Part shown: piece after piece, positions 22,248 to 32,746 of the stretch
Layout of the letters: each line of letters begins with the position of its first letter
Position numbering within the stretch: position 1 is the stretch's first letter
Assembly (NCBI GenBank): GCA_021029095.1
Contig: JAJOHG010000157.1
Span: 1 to 59,352 of the forward strand
Origin: Phellopilus nigrolimitatus
Taxonomy: Eukaryota > Basidiomycota > Agaricomycetes > Hymenochaetales > Hymenochaetaceae
Length of the DNA: 59,352 nucleotides
Reading direction: 5' to 3'
Notes under the pieces: model-generated
What the model was told of the DNA's origin: nothing
What the model saw: only the letters and a program-made list of their open reading frames with translations
Databases searched by the model: none
Position numbers and translations under genes: made by a program

Positions 22248-24991
22248 ATGGCGCAGACGCCGTCCGACTCCGGCTCCGCGGGCGCCGCGAACGCGAATGC
22301 GTGCGCGAGCGCGAGCGCGGCCACCCTCGCGCGCGGCAAGGCGTGCCTGCGATGCAGGAAACGGAAGATGGTGCGTCTGCGTCTGCGTCCCTCCCCGCCT
22401 TCCTCCTCCTACGCCTCCTGACTCCATCTATCCCCGCCCCGGTCCTCTCCTTCATTTCCTTTCCTTGCCTTCTCCCCGCACCGCCTCCACCCCACCCCTC
22501 CCCTCACATCTCCGTCCACACCCGCCCCCCGCCCGCCCCCGCCAGCGCTGCGACGGCGCCAAGCCCGCCTGCACGCAGTGCGCGCGCGCACACCGCGCCG
22601 ACGCGTGCGCGTACGACGACGGCCGCGGAAAGACGCGCACACAGGCGCTGCGCGAGCGCATCGCGCGCCTCGAGGACGAGATCGCGGCCCTCCGCGGGCC
22701 CTCTTCCTCCTCCGCTGCCTCTTTCGCTGGCGCGCAGGCTGTGTTCTTGCACGACCCGCACGCGCCGCCCCAGGGCGTGGAGGGCTTCGCGCCGTTCGAC
22801 CTCGCCGATTTTGGGTTCGCTGGCGCCGCCGGTCTGGGAGACGAGGGAAGGCCGTTCAGCGGCGGCGCGCACCGCCGCACGCCGCACGGCAGCGGCGGCG
22901 GCTCGAGCGCGGGGTCGTCACTCATGGGCTCGCCCTCTCCCAGCGCCGTCGGCAGCGCGCGCCTGAGCGTGTGCAGCGTCGGCGGTGGCGGCGGCGGGGC
23001 GTCGCCGTATAGCAGTTTCACTGGTACGTCCGAAATCTGTTTCATTTGTTGAGTTGGGGTGCTTATGAGGACGTGGACTAGACTCGATGAACTCGCCGCC
23101 CGTCAACTCCCCGCACGCGGGGTTCGCGCCAGCCAGGGTACGTTCCACACACACTCTCTCTCCTCTCTCTTCTTTCGTAATCATACACAATCAACCCCAT
23201 CGACCCACAGACGCTCTCCCCAGCAGCGATGCTCGCCCCAGACCCATACGCAGACGCAGACACAGAGCCCGCCATCCCGCCCGAAACGCGCCGCGCGCTG
23301 CTCGAGGTCTTCCTCGCACACCGTGCCCAGGCCGGCGGCGACGGCTTCGCGCTGCACCCGACGCGCCTGCGCGCCTCGCTCCGTCTGCCGCCCCTGCCGC
23401 CCGCGCAGCAGCCCCTGCACCCCGCGCCGGACGGCACCCCGGGAACTGCGACTGCGCGGCACCCCGTGCTGGAGAGCGCGATGTGCCTCTGGGCGAGCCT
23501 CCTCGCGCGCGGCACGCCGCTCGCCGCCGCGCACGCGCACGCGCACGAGCACGCGCTCGAGCGCCGCCTCCTCGCGCGCACGCAGGCCGCGCTCGCGGAC
23601 GCGCTCACCTGCGCGCAGGCCTCCTCCCATCCTCCCTTCGCCCCTGCCCCCCATCCATCTCCATTCGAATTCGGGTTCGACTTCGGAGGCGGAGGCGGGC
23701 TGGATATGGGCGCGCGGGAAGAGGCGGAGGCGGAGGCGGTGCGGCCCGCGACGGCCGCGCTCGACGCGATCCAGGCGTCCGTCCTCCTCGCGCGCTACTT
23801 CTTCGCGACCGCGCGCCTCCACGAGGCGTCGTACCACGCGTCCGCAGCCGCGGACCTCGCCGTGCAGTGCGGCCTGCACCAGCTCGGCTCCCTTTCCTCC
23901 TCGTACGATTTCGAGTTCGGTGTGGGAGCGAGCGCGAGCGCGCTGCGCCTCGCGCCGCCCGCGGACGCCGTCGAGCTCGGCGAGCGCATCGGCGTGTTCT
24001 GGGAGGTGTACGTGCTCGACCGCCTGCTGGCCGTCGCGCTGCGCCGCCCACCGTGCATCGCGGACGACGACTGCGTCGAGACGCGCGTCGACACGCCCTG
24101 GCCCGAGGACGTCGAGGAGTACGAGAGCGTGCGTCCCTCTCTTCTCCTCTCCTCTCCTCTCCTCTCTTCTTGTTCGTGAGACTCAACTCTTTTTTTTTTG
24201 CGCACACAGATCCCCGTGGAAACCGTCCGCGGCGGCGCGACGCTGCGCACGTTCTTCGCGCACCAGGGGCAGCAGCCGCGCGGCGGCGCGCCAGGCGGCT
24301 TCTCGCGCCTCGCGCTGCGCGCCAAGGCCGCCGCTTTGTACGCCGCCGCCGCCCGCGCCGCGGCGAACTCCCCTCCCTCCCTGTCCCCCTCTTCCACCCC
24401 CGCCCCCGCCCCCGCGCTCGAGCTCGCGCTCGCGCGCCTCGCCGGCGCGCTGCTCCCCGCGCACCAGCTCGGCGCGGCGCTCCCCGGCGCGGACCGCCGC
24501 GCGCAGGTGCAGCTGCACACGATTGTGCACGCCGCGAGCGTGCAGCTGCACCTGCGCGGCGCGCGCGCGGGCGAGCCGGGGGCCGTGGAGAGGTGCGTGC
24601 GCGCGGCGCGTGGCGCGGCGATGGCTGTGCGGTTCCTGGGGGAGGAGGATTATGGTTATTTGGATCCTGTTGTTGGGGTGCGTCCGAGGGCTTTTTTTTT
24701 GGTTTTTTTTGGGGGGTTTTGGAGCTGAATGAGTTTGCGTGTAAAGCCGTGCTGGACGGCGATCGCGGCGGTGTTCAGCCTCGAGCAGGTGCAGGCGGGC
24801 GCGGCGACGCCCGGCTCCCCGTGCGCGGCGTGGGCGCCGGCGGACCTCGGCGCGCTCCTGGCGGCTGTAACGCGCCTCGGCGCGCGGTTTCCTATCATGG
24901 GTGCGTGCGTGCCTCGCGAAACGAGATGACGGTTCCTCATGGTGCCTTCTTTTTTTTTTTCGGTGCAGCCTTCCAGCTCGCGCTGGCGTAG
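22248..24991 (+). CDS. Zn2Cys6 fungal transcription factor (7 exons)
   Basis: Exons 22248-22370, 22546-23023, 23082-23137, 23211-24128, 24210-24677, 24747-24900 and 24969-24991 total 2220 nt (739 codons plus TAG). The binuclear zinc cluster is C33-x2-C36-x6-C43-x6-C50-x2-C53-x8-C62, and the first intron falls inside it, between M41 and R42. A short coiled-coil candidate follows (LRERIARLEDEIAALRG). After a Gly/Ser-rich linker comes a helical region matching the fungal-specific transcription factor middle domain, with stretches such as ARYFFATARLHEASYH, AVQCGLHQLG and VFWEVYVLDRLLAVALRRPP. I chose the ATG at 22248 over an in-frame upstream ATG at 22095 because it directly precedes the compact cluster. 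Codon use is extremely GC-rich (many GCG, CGC). It is expected to be nuclear and DNA-binding; targets are unknown. Confidence 0.9.
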
Positions 24992-25128
24992 CCTGATCGC
25001 CCCCCGCTCATGCACCATGCACTGCCGACGTGCTTGCTACCTTCGGATGATGCCGACGTTATCGCATCGCACATACACGACACTTCACTTAATTTCTTAA
25101 TTATTTTTCCTCATTATCACGAAACGAG

Positions 25129-26075
25129 CGGACACGTCGGTACGGACAGACGCTTCTGCTGACCTGGCCCGAGCGCACTGCACGATGCACGATGCACGAA
25201 CGAAGCGAAAGCGAAAACGAGGCGCGGCGCGGCGCGCCGGACCCCCCGCCCTTCCCCCGCTAGTGGTGGAGTGTATGTAGGCTCACGGACCTTCCTTCGG
25301 ACACTGGACACTAGCTTTGGGTTGCGGTTTTGGACTTGGACTGCCTGCGGACTCTTCTTCTTCGTGTGGACTTCTTCGTATGGACTTTGGACGCTTTTTG
25401 ATGCCGGGTTTCGCGACGCTAAACGTTAGACGCTAGACGCTAGACTTTTTTTTTCTCTTGCCCCTCCCCGCACTACTTACTTACTTACTTATCCCGTTAT
25501 TCCGTTATTCCGTTACGGCGCAGTGACTTTGGACTCTTTTTTGGTTTGGACATTGACGCACGGACTTTTCTTATTCGCATTTTCTTTATGGCACACGGAC
25601 ACGGACACGGACACACGGACGCGTTTTGCAAGCGTATTATCGTATATCCCGGACACATCGCTATCTACCCCCCGCTTCTTGCCTTACTTTATTCTGTAGC
25701 CATGGACGTGCGGGATTTTTGTGTATCTTTATTGCCCTTCGCCTTCGCCTTCTTTCCTTTCTTTTTTACTTCGCGTATGCGTTTTCGAATCATTGTGTAG
25801 CGCGCGCGCGCCCACCCCCACTGTAGCCTATCCTTAACGTTTCTTACGTTTGCACTGTCCTTCGTTTATCGTTCTCTTCATCGCCCGTCTTCGGTACGCC
25901 CAGCTAGTCTCTGGTTCCTTTCTTTATTCCCTCCTGCCTTCGTGTGCGGACACTTGTGTTGTACCACCATCCGCGGATGCTTTGCTTACGACACAGACTG
26001 ACGACACGGACTTCGGACGCTCATGCGCACGTACGTACATACGGACCTCGGACATTAAGTAGCACAACGGACAAC
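25129..26075 (+). promoter_or_regulatory. GGAC-rich downstream region of the Zn2Cys6 gene
   Basis: By eye I count about 27 GGAC tetramers on the plus strand in roughly 950 bp, mostly as CGGAC, TGGAC or ACGGACAC, while the complementary GTCC is almost absent. Chance expectation is about four. The strand bias runs in the direction of transcription from the upstream gene, so this is probably a long 3' untranslated region or downstream transcript. Short open frames here have no recognisable domains. Confidence 0.45.
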
Positions 26076-26599
26076 GGCCCTTGCTCGTGTAATATATGCT
26101 TCGCCGCTAATAGATGTAGATTTTGCGCCCTGCGCGCCGGTGCTGCGAGTGGTGGCGGCTAGAAGGAGGCGGGTGTGCGCTAGGTGGCTTGCGTAAGACG
26201 TGTAGGACGGAGCACTAGGGAGCTGGTGTGTGTCGGAAGCTAGCAAGGGAGCGGTAGACGCGGCACGGCAAGACACCAGCCACGCTCTAACACCAGCCGA
26301 ACGGGCTGCTCCCACGCCGCCCAAGCGTGCGTCTGCCGCCCCAACCGTTTCGAGGAGCGCAAGTTGCACTGCGCCGCTGACGTGCGCGGGCGCTAGCGGG
26401 TGTTTGGGGCATAGAACCGCGTGTGGGAGGGCCTAGCGCGCTCCGCGGCGCGCGTGCTACTTGGTAGCCCGCGCAAGACGCTTTCCGCGGTCGGTCGATC
26501 GTGAGCGGAAGACCGACAAGAGCCCGGTTTTTCGTATCCCGAAAGGGTTTTTGCGACGCGAGGCCGTCGGAGGCCAGATGACACCGCCGGTCAGCCGCA
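26076..26599. other. Intergenic region
   Basis: I see no supported gene. The sequence is GC-rich and contains several GCTAG-type words and CACGCTCTAACACCAGCC-like sequence, but I cannot tie it to any feature. Confidence 0.35.
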
Positions 26600-26710
26600 G
26601 GATCACGATAGTAATAGTAGCCCGCGCCACCATGATTTCAATTTTCAAGTCCGCTAAGGAAGAAAGAGGAGCGCGCTCGAAGACGGGTCGTGCACGTGAT
26701 CCGATATTAC
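26600..26710 (-). repeat. Fragment related to 32340-32456
   Basis: About 110 bp match part of the membrane-protein fragment at 32129-32566, including AGCCCGCGCCAC, AAGTCCGCTAA and GTGCACGTGATC. On the minus strand it reads a broken version of a hydrophobic segment. It looks like the remnant of a second copy. Confidence 0.6.
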
Positions 26711-26991
26711 TATGTACCCATGTAGTACTAGTAGTCACTGCATGTTTGATACCTGTACAATTGGAGTAAAGTGTGCACGCCTTCTTTAGCCTCCACCACC
26801 AGTGCCCGCACCATCGGTGTCCGCAATCTCTCGTGGGGTTGCGTCCGCGGCACTGCCCAGTAGTAAGAGAGTCACGACCGCACAAATCACGGTTAAGGCG
26901 ACGTGTCTTCCCGGAATGGCTCTTGTGTGTATTCAGTTCTCTTAGGGTCTTCGAATCAAAACTGCTGACCTTCTCTCCTCTTTCTTCGCAG

Positions 26992-28198
26992 TTTAACAAC
27001 TCGAGGGGCCAAACACCTTTCCAGGTCGGTGCATATCTTGGAGGGCAGTGTAATGGTGGTCGTAAGTCCTTCTCAATTCCTTTAGAGTGAAAATAAACTG
27101 TTGTCCTTGTGAAACGAACCAGAATTCGACGTTAGCGAGCTCCCGCCAGGAAAGTTTTACACTGGCCCACAGAACGCATCCATTTCCACGCCGTACAATC
27201 ATGTATTCCGTAATGGGTGCTTGCGCTGCGTGTCAAAACGCGTCCAGTGTTGATAGGTAGGTTACTCGTTAATATATTCGCATTCCTAACTTTGCGCTTT
27301 CGTCTCCGTGTTATTTTGTCTAGTTGGAGTAGCTGGAGTGTCTTTTGTCCGAGTGTTTATGTAATTGAGTAAGTGATTTTCGACATCTACATTGTACTTC
27401 CGCCTGATTTTCTCGGTTTCCTGTTCACTAAGATTTCCGAAGGATATTCCTCTGGAGACGTCGGTCCCAGCGTGGGCGTATCTTAACGTCACAGCGACCA
27501 ATTTCGACCCTCAGGCTGCTCTTTCTGACCATGGTACGTCTTTCTTTCGAACTTCCAAAACTGATAAGACATGGCCAAACGAACCCGCTATCCAGGCCCA
27601 GGGCCAGAATTGTCAGCAACACCTAGCCAGACCGCAACGTCGTCTACTGGTAGTTCAACACAAGGATCTCAAGGAAACTTAAGTTCGTCGTCTAGCAACA
27701 CGGGGGCTATCTTGGGCGCTGTGGTAGGCACCGTCGGGGGACTGGCTCTTATTGGAGGAGCGGCATTCTTCCTTTACAGGAGGAACTGGAGAAAATATGC
27801 GCATGTCAAGGTATATTCGGACAAAGATGACCCTGATGGGCCCAGAGACGCGGAATTGGATTCTGCCAGGGTTGCTCAGAAGTCTCCCTTTGCCACCAAT
27901 GTTAACGCGTCGTATTATGCGCCGGCCTTGCCGGTCGTGCAGACAAACTCGTCTCCATTATACGTACGTATGAGCCTTCTTGCGAATGTCCCTGTATCTA
28001 TCTTGCTGAAATACACTCTGCCTATCTCCGCAGAACCCGAACGATCCTAATACGTACCCAACGCCCATGTCTCCGGAAATCAGCAATTACAATGCTCGCA
28101 ATATTTCCCAGACTCATGTCGTCCAACCGAGCTCTGGGTTATTGAACTCAGACCTGAACGCCGAGCACAGTGGATATCGAGGCATGCCTGAAGTCTGA
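26992..28198 (+). pseudogene. Single-pass membrane protein gene, 5' end missing and probably frameshifted
   Basis: The exons I can follow are 26992-27062, 27123-27247, one near 27324-27371, 27433-27533, 27596-27963 and 28034-28198. The encoded parts show a Cys-containing ectodomain (GACAACQ, SWSSWSVFCP, TSVPAWAYLNV), a Ser/Thr-rich stalk, one transmembrane helix (GAILGAVVGTVGGLALIGGA), then FLYRRNWRK and a cytoplasmic tail. Comparable small membrane proteins are common in agaricomycetes; their function is unknown. No start codon or signal-peptide exon joins the acceptor at 26991. The frame carrying FYTGPQNA does not continue into TIMYSVMGACAACQ within one exon, so a small indel near 27170-27200 is likely. 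I call it a pseudogene, but an unusual intron could rescue it. Confidence 0.55.
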
Positions 28199-28368
28199 TT
28201 CTCTTCCTTTCTAATCTTGCATCAATCTCATGTGCTGATGAACAATGTGTCTGTGTTCTTCATTGTGTTTTTCTTTCTTTCTTCCCCTGAGCATTGTTAT
28301 CGAACTTCATTTGCTATCTCGGTACTACGGACATTAGGAAAGTATTACAGCTATGGCCATAGAGACAT

Positions 28369-29480
28369 CTATTCCAAGTAAAACTCCTTCGCATATGTCT
28401 CGAAAGAGCCCAACTCCAGGTCGGGTTAAAGCTCCTTCCCATCGAGCGCAAGCCCGTATTCCTCCTTCTTCGCATTCTCGACGGTATTATCGCCACGGAT
28501 CCACCAACTATGCGCATACTCCAGAAACGCGCGTTGCATACCTTCCGACTTCTTCAATTTCTCTGCAAGGTCTTCCTTGCTCACCCTGACAATATCAATC
28601 TTCTGCCCAGAGATGCGCTCCGCAAGCGCGAAGACCTCGTTCTGCGTGGCCTCAACCGCCCAGCAGAACACGCAACGATTCAGCGTGCACTCATCACGAA
28701 GAACGCGCGCAACGAATGTGCCGACATCGCGTCTGTCGATGAAAGCGCATTTGATGTCGCCGGTTCCGTGCATTTGTTTGGAGAATTCAACTTGGATTGG
28801 CCACATGGCTTTCGAAGTATTGAGGACAGGAAGCATAAACCTGCGATATATATATATATACGACGAGTGACGATTATATGAAGGTTCGAAGAACTTACCA
28901 TAACACAACGTCGATGAATGTATAGCCAATTCCAGATTTCTTGATATAGTCGTGTACGGCAAGTTTCTAGAGAAGTAATCATCAGGCGTTTCAACAAGGC
29001 AAGTTGGACACGATATATGGCGGAGGGAGACTTTATTCAACAAAAAACGGACATACCTCATCGTGAAGCTGCCTAACGCCACGAACGCAGGCAGGGGCCC
29101 AATCGGAGGGGATGAACCTCTTCACACCCGCCTTTTTTGCGACATCGATTAGAGGATACTGCAGCTTGATCTGCGTCCATTCGATGGCACAAAGCACGAC
29201 GTCTACACCTTTAAGCGTGTCGCTGAGTTGTTCAGGAGTCGATTTCTCGATGTCGACGACACGGATCTCAGCGCCGCGATCTTGGAGGCACAAGACGACC
29301 GGTTTTTCAGCAGACGAAGGATGAACGGCAGCAATGACAACCTGGAAAATAGAATAAAAACATTAATAATAACTCGTATGGGAGCATAATGGACGCACGA
29401 AATCAGGGAGCTGCAAAAGTTCGTTAACAATTACCTCGCCTGTCTTCCCAGTAGCACCTAGAACCGGACGCAGTCTCCGC
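28369..29480 (-). pseudogene. NmrA-like / isoflavone-reductase-like protein gene, damaged at both ends
   Basis: Exon 1 ends at 29399. The other exons are 29341-29057, 28966-28899 and 28840-28426, all with GT-AG borders. The protein has the Rossmann signature VLGATGKTGE for NAD(P) binding, then EIRVVDIEKSTPEQL, DVVLCAIEWTQ and GVRQLHDEKLAVHDYI, as in the atypical short-chain dehydrogenase family. No ATG is in frame with the Rossmann motif; the nearby ATG at 29474-29476 is out of frame by one and runs into TAG. An in-frame TAA at 28426-28428 cuts the protein 19 codons before the expected end, and the same frame continues to a TAG at 28369-28371 with family-like sequence (FETYAKEFYLE). Both defects suggest recent inactivation. 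Use of an alternative start and a slightly short C-terminus remains possible. Confidence 0.7.
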
Positions 29481-29489
29481 TCATGACTG

Positions 29490-30398
29490 AGTCGAGTAAG
29501 CTTTCCCGGACAGAGAAATTCAATCTAAAGCTTTTGTACACATTTGATGCGATGTATTCGCGCTTTCATGAAACAATTTGTCAGCAAAGTATTAGTAAGA
29601 TAAGGATATTGGCCAGCTGTCATGGATAGATAGATAAGAGTCACCTTTTCCAGTCATCTCAAGACGCCACTCGTTGTCTTAGCTTTCAAGTCGAATGCTA
29701 ATCAACAGTGATGTGAAACTCGGATCATTCTTCGACCTTTTTTATCGAAAATTAGAAGACGTATGTTGTGAAAGAGATATCTCGCTTACTGAAGTATTTG
29801 AGGACAGCTTTATATCAAGTAATGAGCGAAGACTAGCTGCGATACTTATGATACTGCAGAAGAGGAGGCCAGCGGACGATGAGAGTTAGAAAAATAAGCG
29901 TGACTCGGGTGCTCGGGTAATACGAGAGTGATGCTTACCTCGCAAAGCCACAACTTTCTTAAGATATTCTCCCCATCGGGTTCCCCTTGCAATGCTCTCG
30001 AGTGGGAGGCGTAGAGATTCGGAGTGGAACCGAAAAAGTCACCCTGATTCACTAGATTTAAGTACGTAAGCTGGACACAAACAATTTCTGTTCTTATAGT
30101 CTTTGACCCCCGCGGCTCGAATTTGAAAAGAGATTATAGAGAGGTTGATTTGATAAATAATGTAGGATCGTGATCCGAGTCTACTCCGCCAGAGTATGAA
30201 AGCCAGCCAGCAATCAAATAAAGCAAAACAAGGGAACAAAGAACAGTCAAAATGGTTGTGGTGGCCAAAAAACGCAAACACAGCATAACAGGGTGGCTTG
30301 AGATAAAGCAAACACATCCGTCAGAGACAAGTGTCAATCCTTGTCTCCCGCACTTATAGTTGCGCAACAATAACACTGCCTCGACTATCAACCATACC
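29490..30398. promoter_or_regulatory. Intergenic region, shared upstream area
   Basis: The NmrA-like gene and the acidic-protein gene diverge from here. A short frame at 29695-29889 (+) is protein-like but lacks support. The 30.4-kb gene has a TTATAG-like AT element about 45 bp before its ATG and a CAACAATAACA leader. Confidence 0.4.
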
Positions 30399-31617
30399 AT
30401 GGCGACACGTCCATTCTATCAGCCTGTTTTCCACGCGCCGCATACTATTCCCATCCAGCAGCCAAATGGACTAAGTACGCGTCCCACGTATGAACATAGA
30501 GGCGAACTTCACACTGGCACGTCTCAATCCGTGCACACGTTATTAGCAGCGCGACGCGCGAGCGTCGTATCGCCATGTTCATCATCCGATGGGTCAGAGC
30601 CTGACAGCAACGCTTGGACTGACTTTGTTGAAAGGAGGAGTAGCGCGAGTAGTCAGATAAGCTCTGGATTGTACTCAGAGCCGGACGACAGTTTCGAGGA
30701 CGACACCAGCGATGAAGAAACTTGGTCCGACGGAGAATCTGCTGCCGACAGTGACGAAGAATGTGAAGACACCATTTCGGCATATGATGACGGATCGAGC
30801 GATGATGAACATCCACCAGAGACGGACAAAGAGCTTGTAGCCTCCCTGATTCGACACAACAACAAAATCGGTGATATATTTGTGGATGACCTAAAGGTAT
30901 GGTTTCACAAAGACGATAACACGGATTTGCCTTTGGAGTGTATCCTTCAGGGAGTGCAGAATTGTCGCGAGTCGTATGAGGCGGTCAGGACGGTGTGCGG
31001 AAAAGTCATGAAGGAAGTCGATGCAGGACTTGACCCGGAGAAGGTTAAGCATAAGATACGTACTTTCGTTCTAGATGATTTTGATTGTTGGTGGAAAAAC
31101 GTAAGTAATCCTGAATATATTACAAGTCCTCTTGCTGACGCACTGAAAAAATATCTTCAAGGGCCCAGAAAGGTTTCCAGAGGTAGGTCGAGCCAAAGTC
31201 GCGCTGATTGGCCAGCTTGTGCGCGTAGGCATCTTCGATGGCAGTATGGTCAGTGCCTTGGTTGATAGGTATGCGGAAGAGGCATACCGCAATGGCGTCA
31301 TGGATGTCTTCAAGACCCTCGTCGATTACGCCGGCGTCGACATTTGTGGCCCAGACTACGAGGAGCAGACGCAGATAGCCGTCGAAAGACTGCGCGAAGT
31401 CCGCGACATGCTTCACAACGGATGGCGCACAGATACTGAGATCGATAGGACATTTCGAGTGAGTAAAGGAGCTTTGCAATCGGTGCTAGGAGGCCAACTC
31501 ATACCATTATCGCAGCAGATCGAAAGTCGTGTCCGGATGTATATCCTACATTACGAGTTGAAGTATGACACCGACACCGACTCGGAGGATGATGACGACG
31601 AGGAACAGTACGAATAG
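30399..31617 (+). CDS. Acidic hypothetical protein (2 exons)
   Basis: Exons 30399-31100 and 31162-31617 give 385 codons plus TAG; the 61-bp intron is in frame. The first 100 residues are polar and disordered-looking. Next comes a strongly acidic Ser/Asp/Glu region (residues about 100-150) and then a helical region with DLKVWFHKDD, CILQGVQNCRESYEAV and TFVLDDFDCWWKN. Exon 2 continues with ALIGQLVRVGIFDGSMVSAL, and the C-terminus is again acidic (DTDTDSEDDDDEEQ). The repeated helices are loosely like HEAT or MIF4G folds, but I cannot assign a family. The ATG lies in a good context (ACCATGGCG). The gene looks intact. Confidence 0.72.
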
Positions 31618-32128
31618 CCAGGACCTCAGAAAGGTCCCTTCTCTATGATGGATCAAAGACAAAGCAGAGGATAGTAGATGGATGATTAGTCCGCATGGAT
31701 CATCTACATCTTGTCGTCTGAAAGATCGATTAGCGCCTGCGGCTCATCGAGCATTACATCAGTCCACGTTTGACGACTGACCTGGATAAGATGAAAGCGA
31801 GCGAGCTCGCCAAAAGTCTTTCATCAATAGCGCACCAACTTGAAGCAGGCTAGGCAATAACTTCGTGGAATAAGTTTCGGTTGCTATCGCCTTAGAGCCG
31901 ACGCGCCAATCACTAAAATTTGATGGAGTTCACACGGTGTCTGACTCGAATTTCCTGATCATCCCCGTGACGAAAAAGTGAACAACAAAGTAATCATCCC
32001 ATGCAATACATGTACTACATACACGTAGACATATTCAAGCATGGATGATAGATGTTCAACGCAGATATTATCAAACGCTATGATACTATATAAATAATCC
32101 ATTTGAGCTAGGCGCTGAATACCTCTTA
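31618..32128. other. Intergenic region
   Basis: I see no gene. AT-rich stretches near 31990-32100 fit the 3' ends of the converging gene and gene fragment. Confidence 0.4.
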
Positions 32129-32566
32129 TCAGATACTCTCGGAGGTATCCCACTTGACGTGCTCGAGCTCTTTGGCATCGCCCATCTCACATGGGTGTTC
32201 CTCCTCGACGCTCCAGACGAGCACATCGCACATTTGTAGTCTTTTGGGTGGTTGCGTAAAGAAGGCCGCGCATGTTAGACTGGAGGAATCGCATGCCTTC
32301 GTGATGTTCAGCGTCGCGAGCGTCATCACTATCATCAGCCACATCGACATGTCTGACAGGATCATGATAGCCCGCGCCACACATGCGAACGCGACTCCAA
32401 GTCCGCTAAAGAGAAAGACGAGCGCGTTCGAAAACTGCTTGTGCACGTGATCGTATATGTGCTTGTTGTCACACAGCCACTGTACCCGAAGAGGAAAGAA
32501 AGGAAGATGGAAAGCTTTTCCAGTGTTCACAGCCATCTGTTTGATTTCGCGTTTACTCGCCGCCAC
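32129..32566 (-). pseudogene. Fragment of a multi-pass membrane protein gene
   Basis: The minus strand reads two clear hydrophobic segments, ALVFLFSGLGVAFACVA and MWLMIVMTLATLNI, followed by a hydrophilic end that closes with CEMGDAKELEHVKWDTSES. There is no matching start. The reading before the first hydrophobic segment has a doubtful frame. The composition resembles the small seven-helix membrane proteins common in agaricomycetes, but this is a guess. Part of it recurs at 26600-26710. It may be the terminal exon of a truncated gene divergent from HDA1. Confidence 0.4.
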
Positions 32567-32746
32567 GCGTATCTGATCCTCCCACCTGCGCTGCTACACG
32601 CTCCGCCCTGCGCTGACTGCCCAGCTCTCGCGTAGCGCAACCGCTGAAACCGCTCTGATTTGGAAAGAAAAGAACCTGAAAGGAGCTGCCGAGGAGCCGC
32701 ATCTCTTTACTCTGATCTCAGAGCTCCTGTGCCGTCTGTGCGGGAC

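Noticed and set aside
23059..24732. Long alternative frames (557 and 634 codons) over the Zn2Cys6 gene
   Set aside because: They are Arg/Ala/Pro-rich shadows of the real exons in GC-rich coding DNA.
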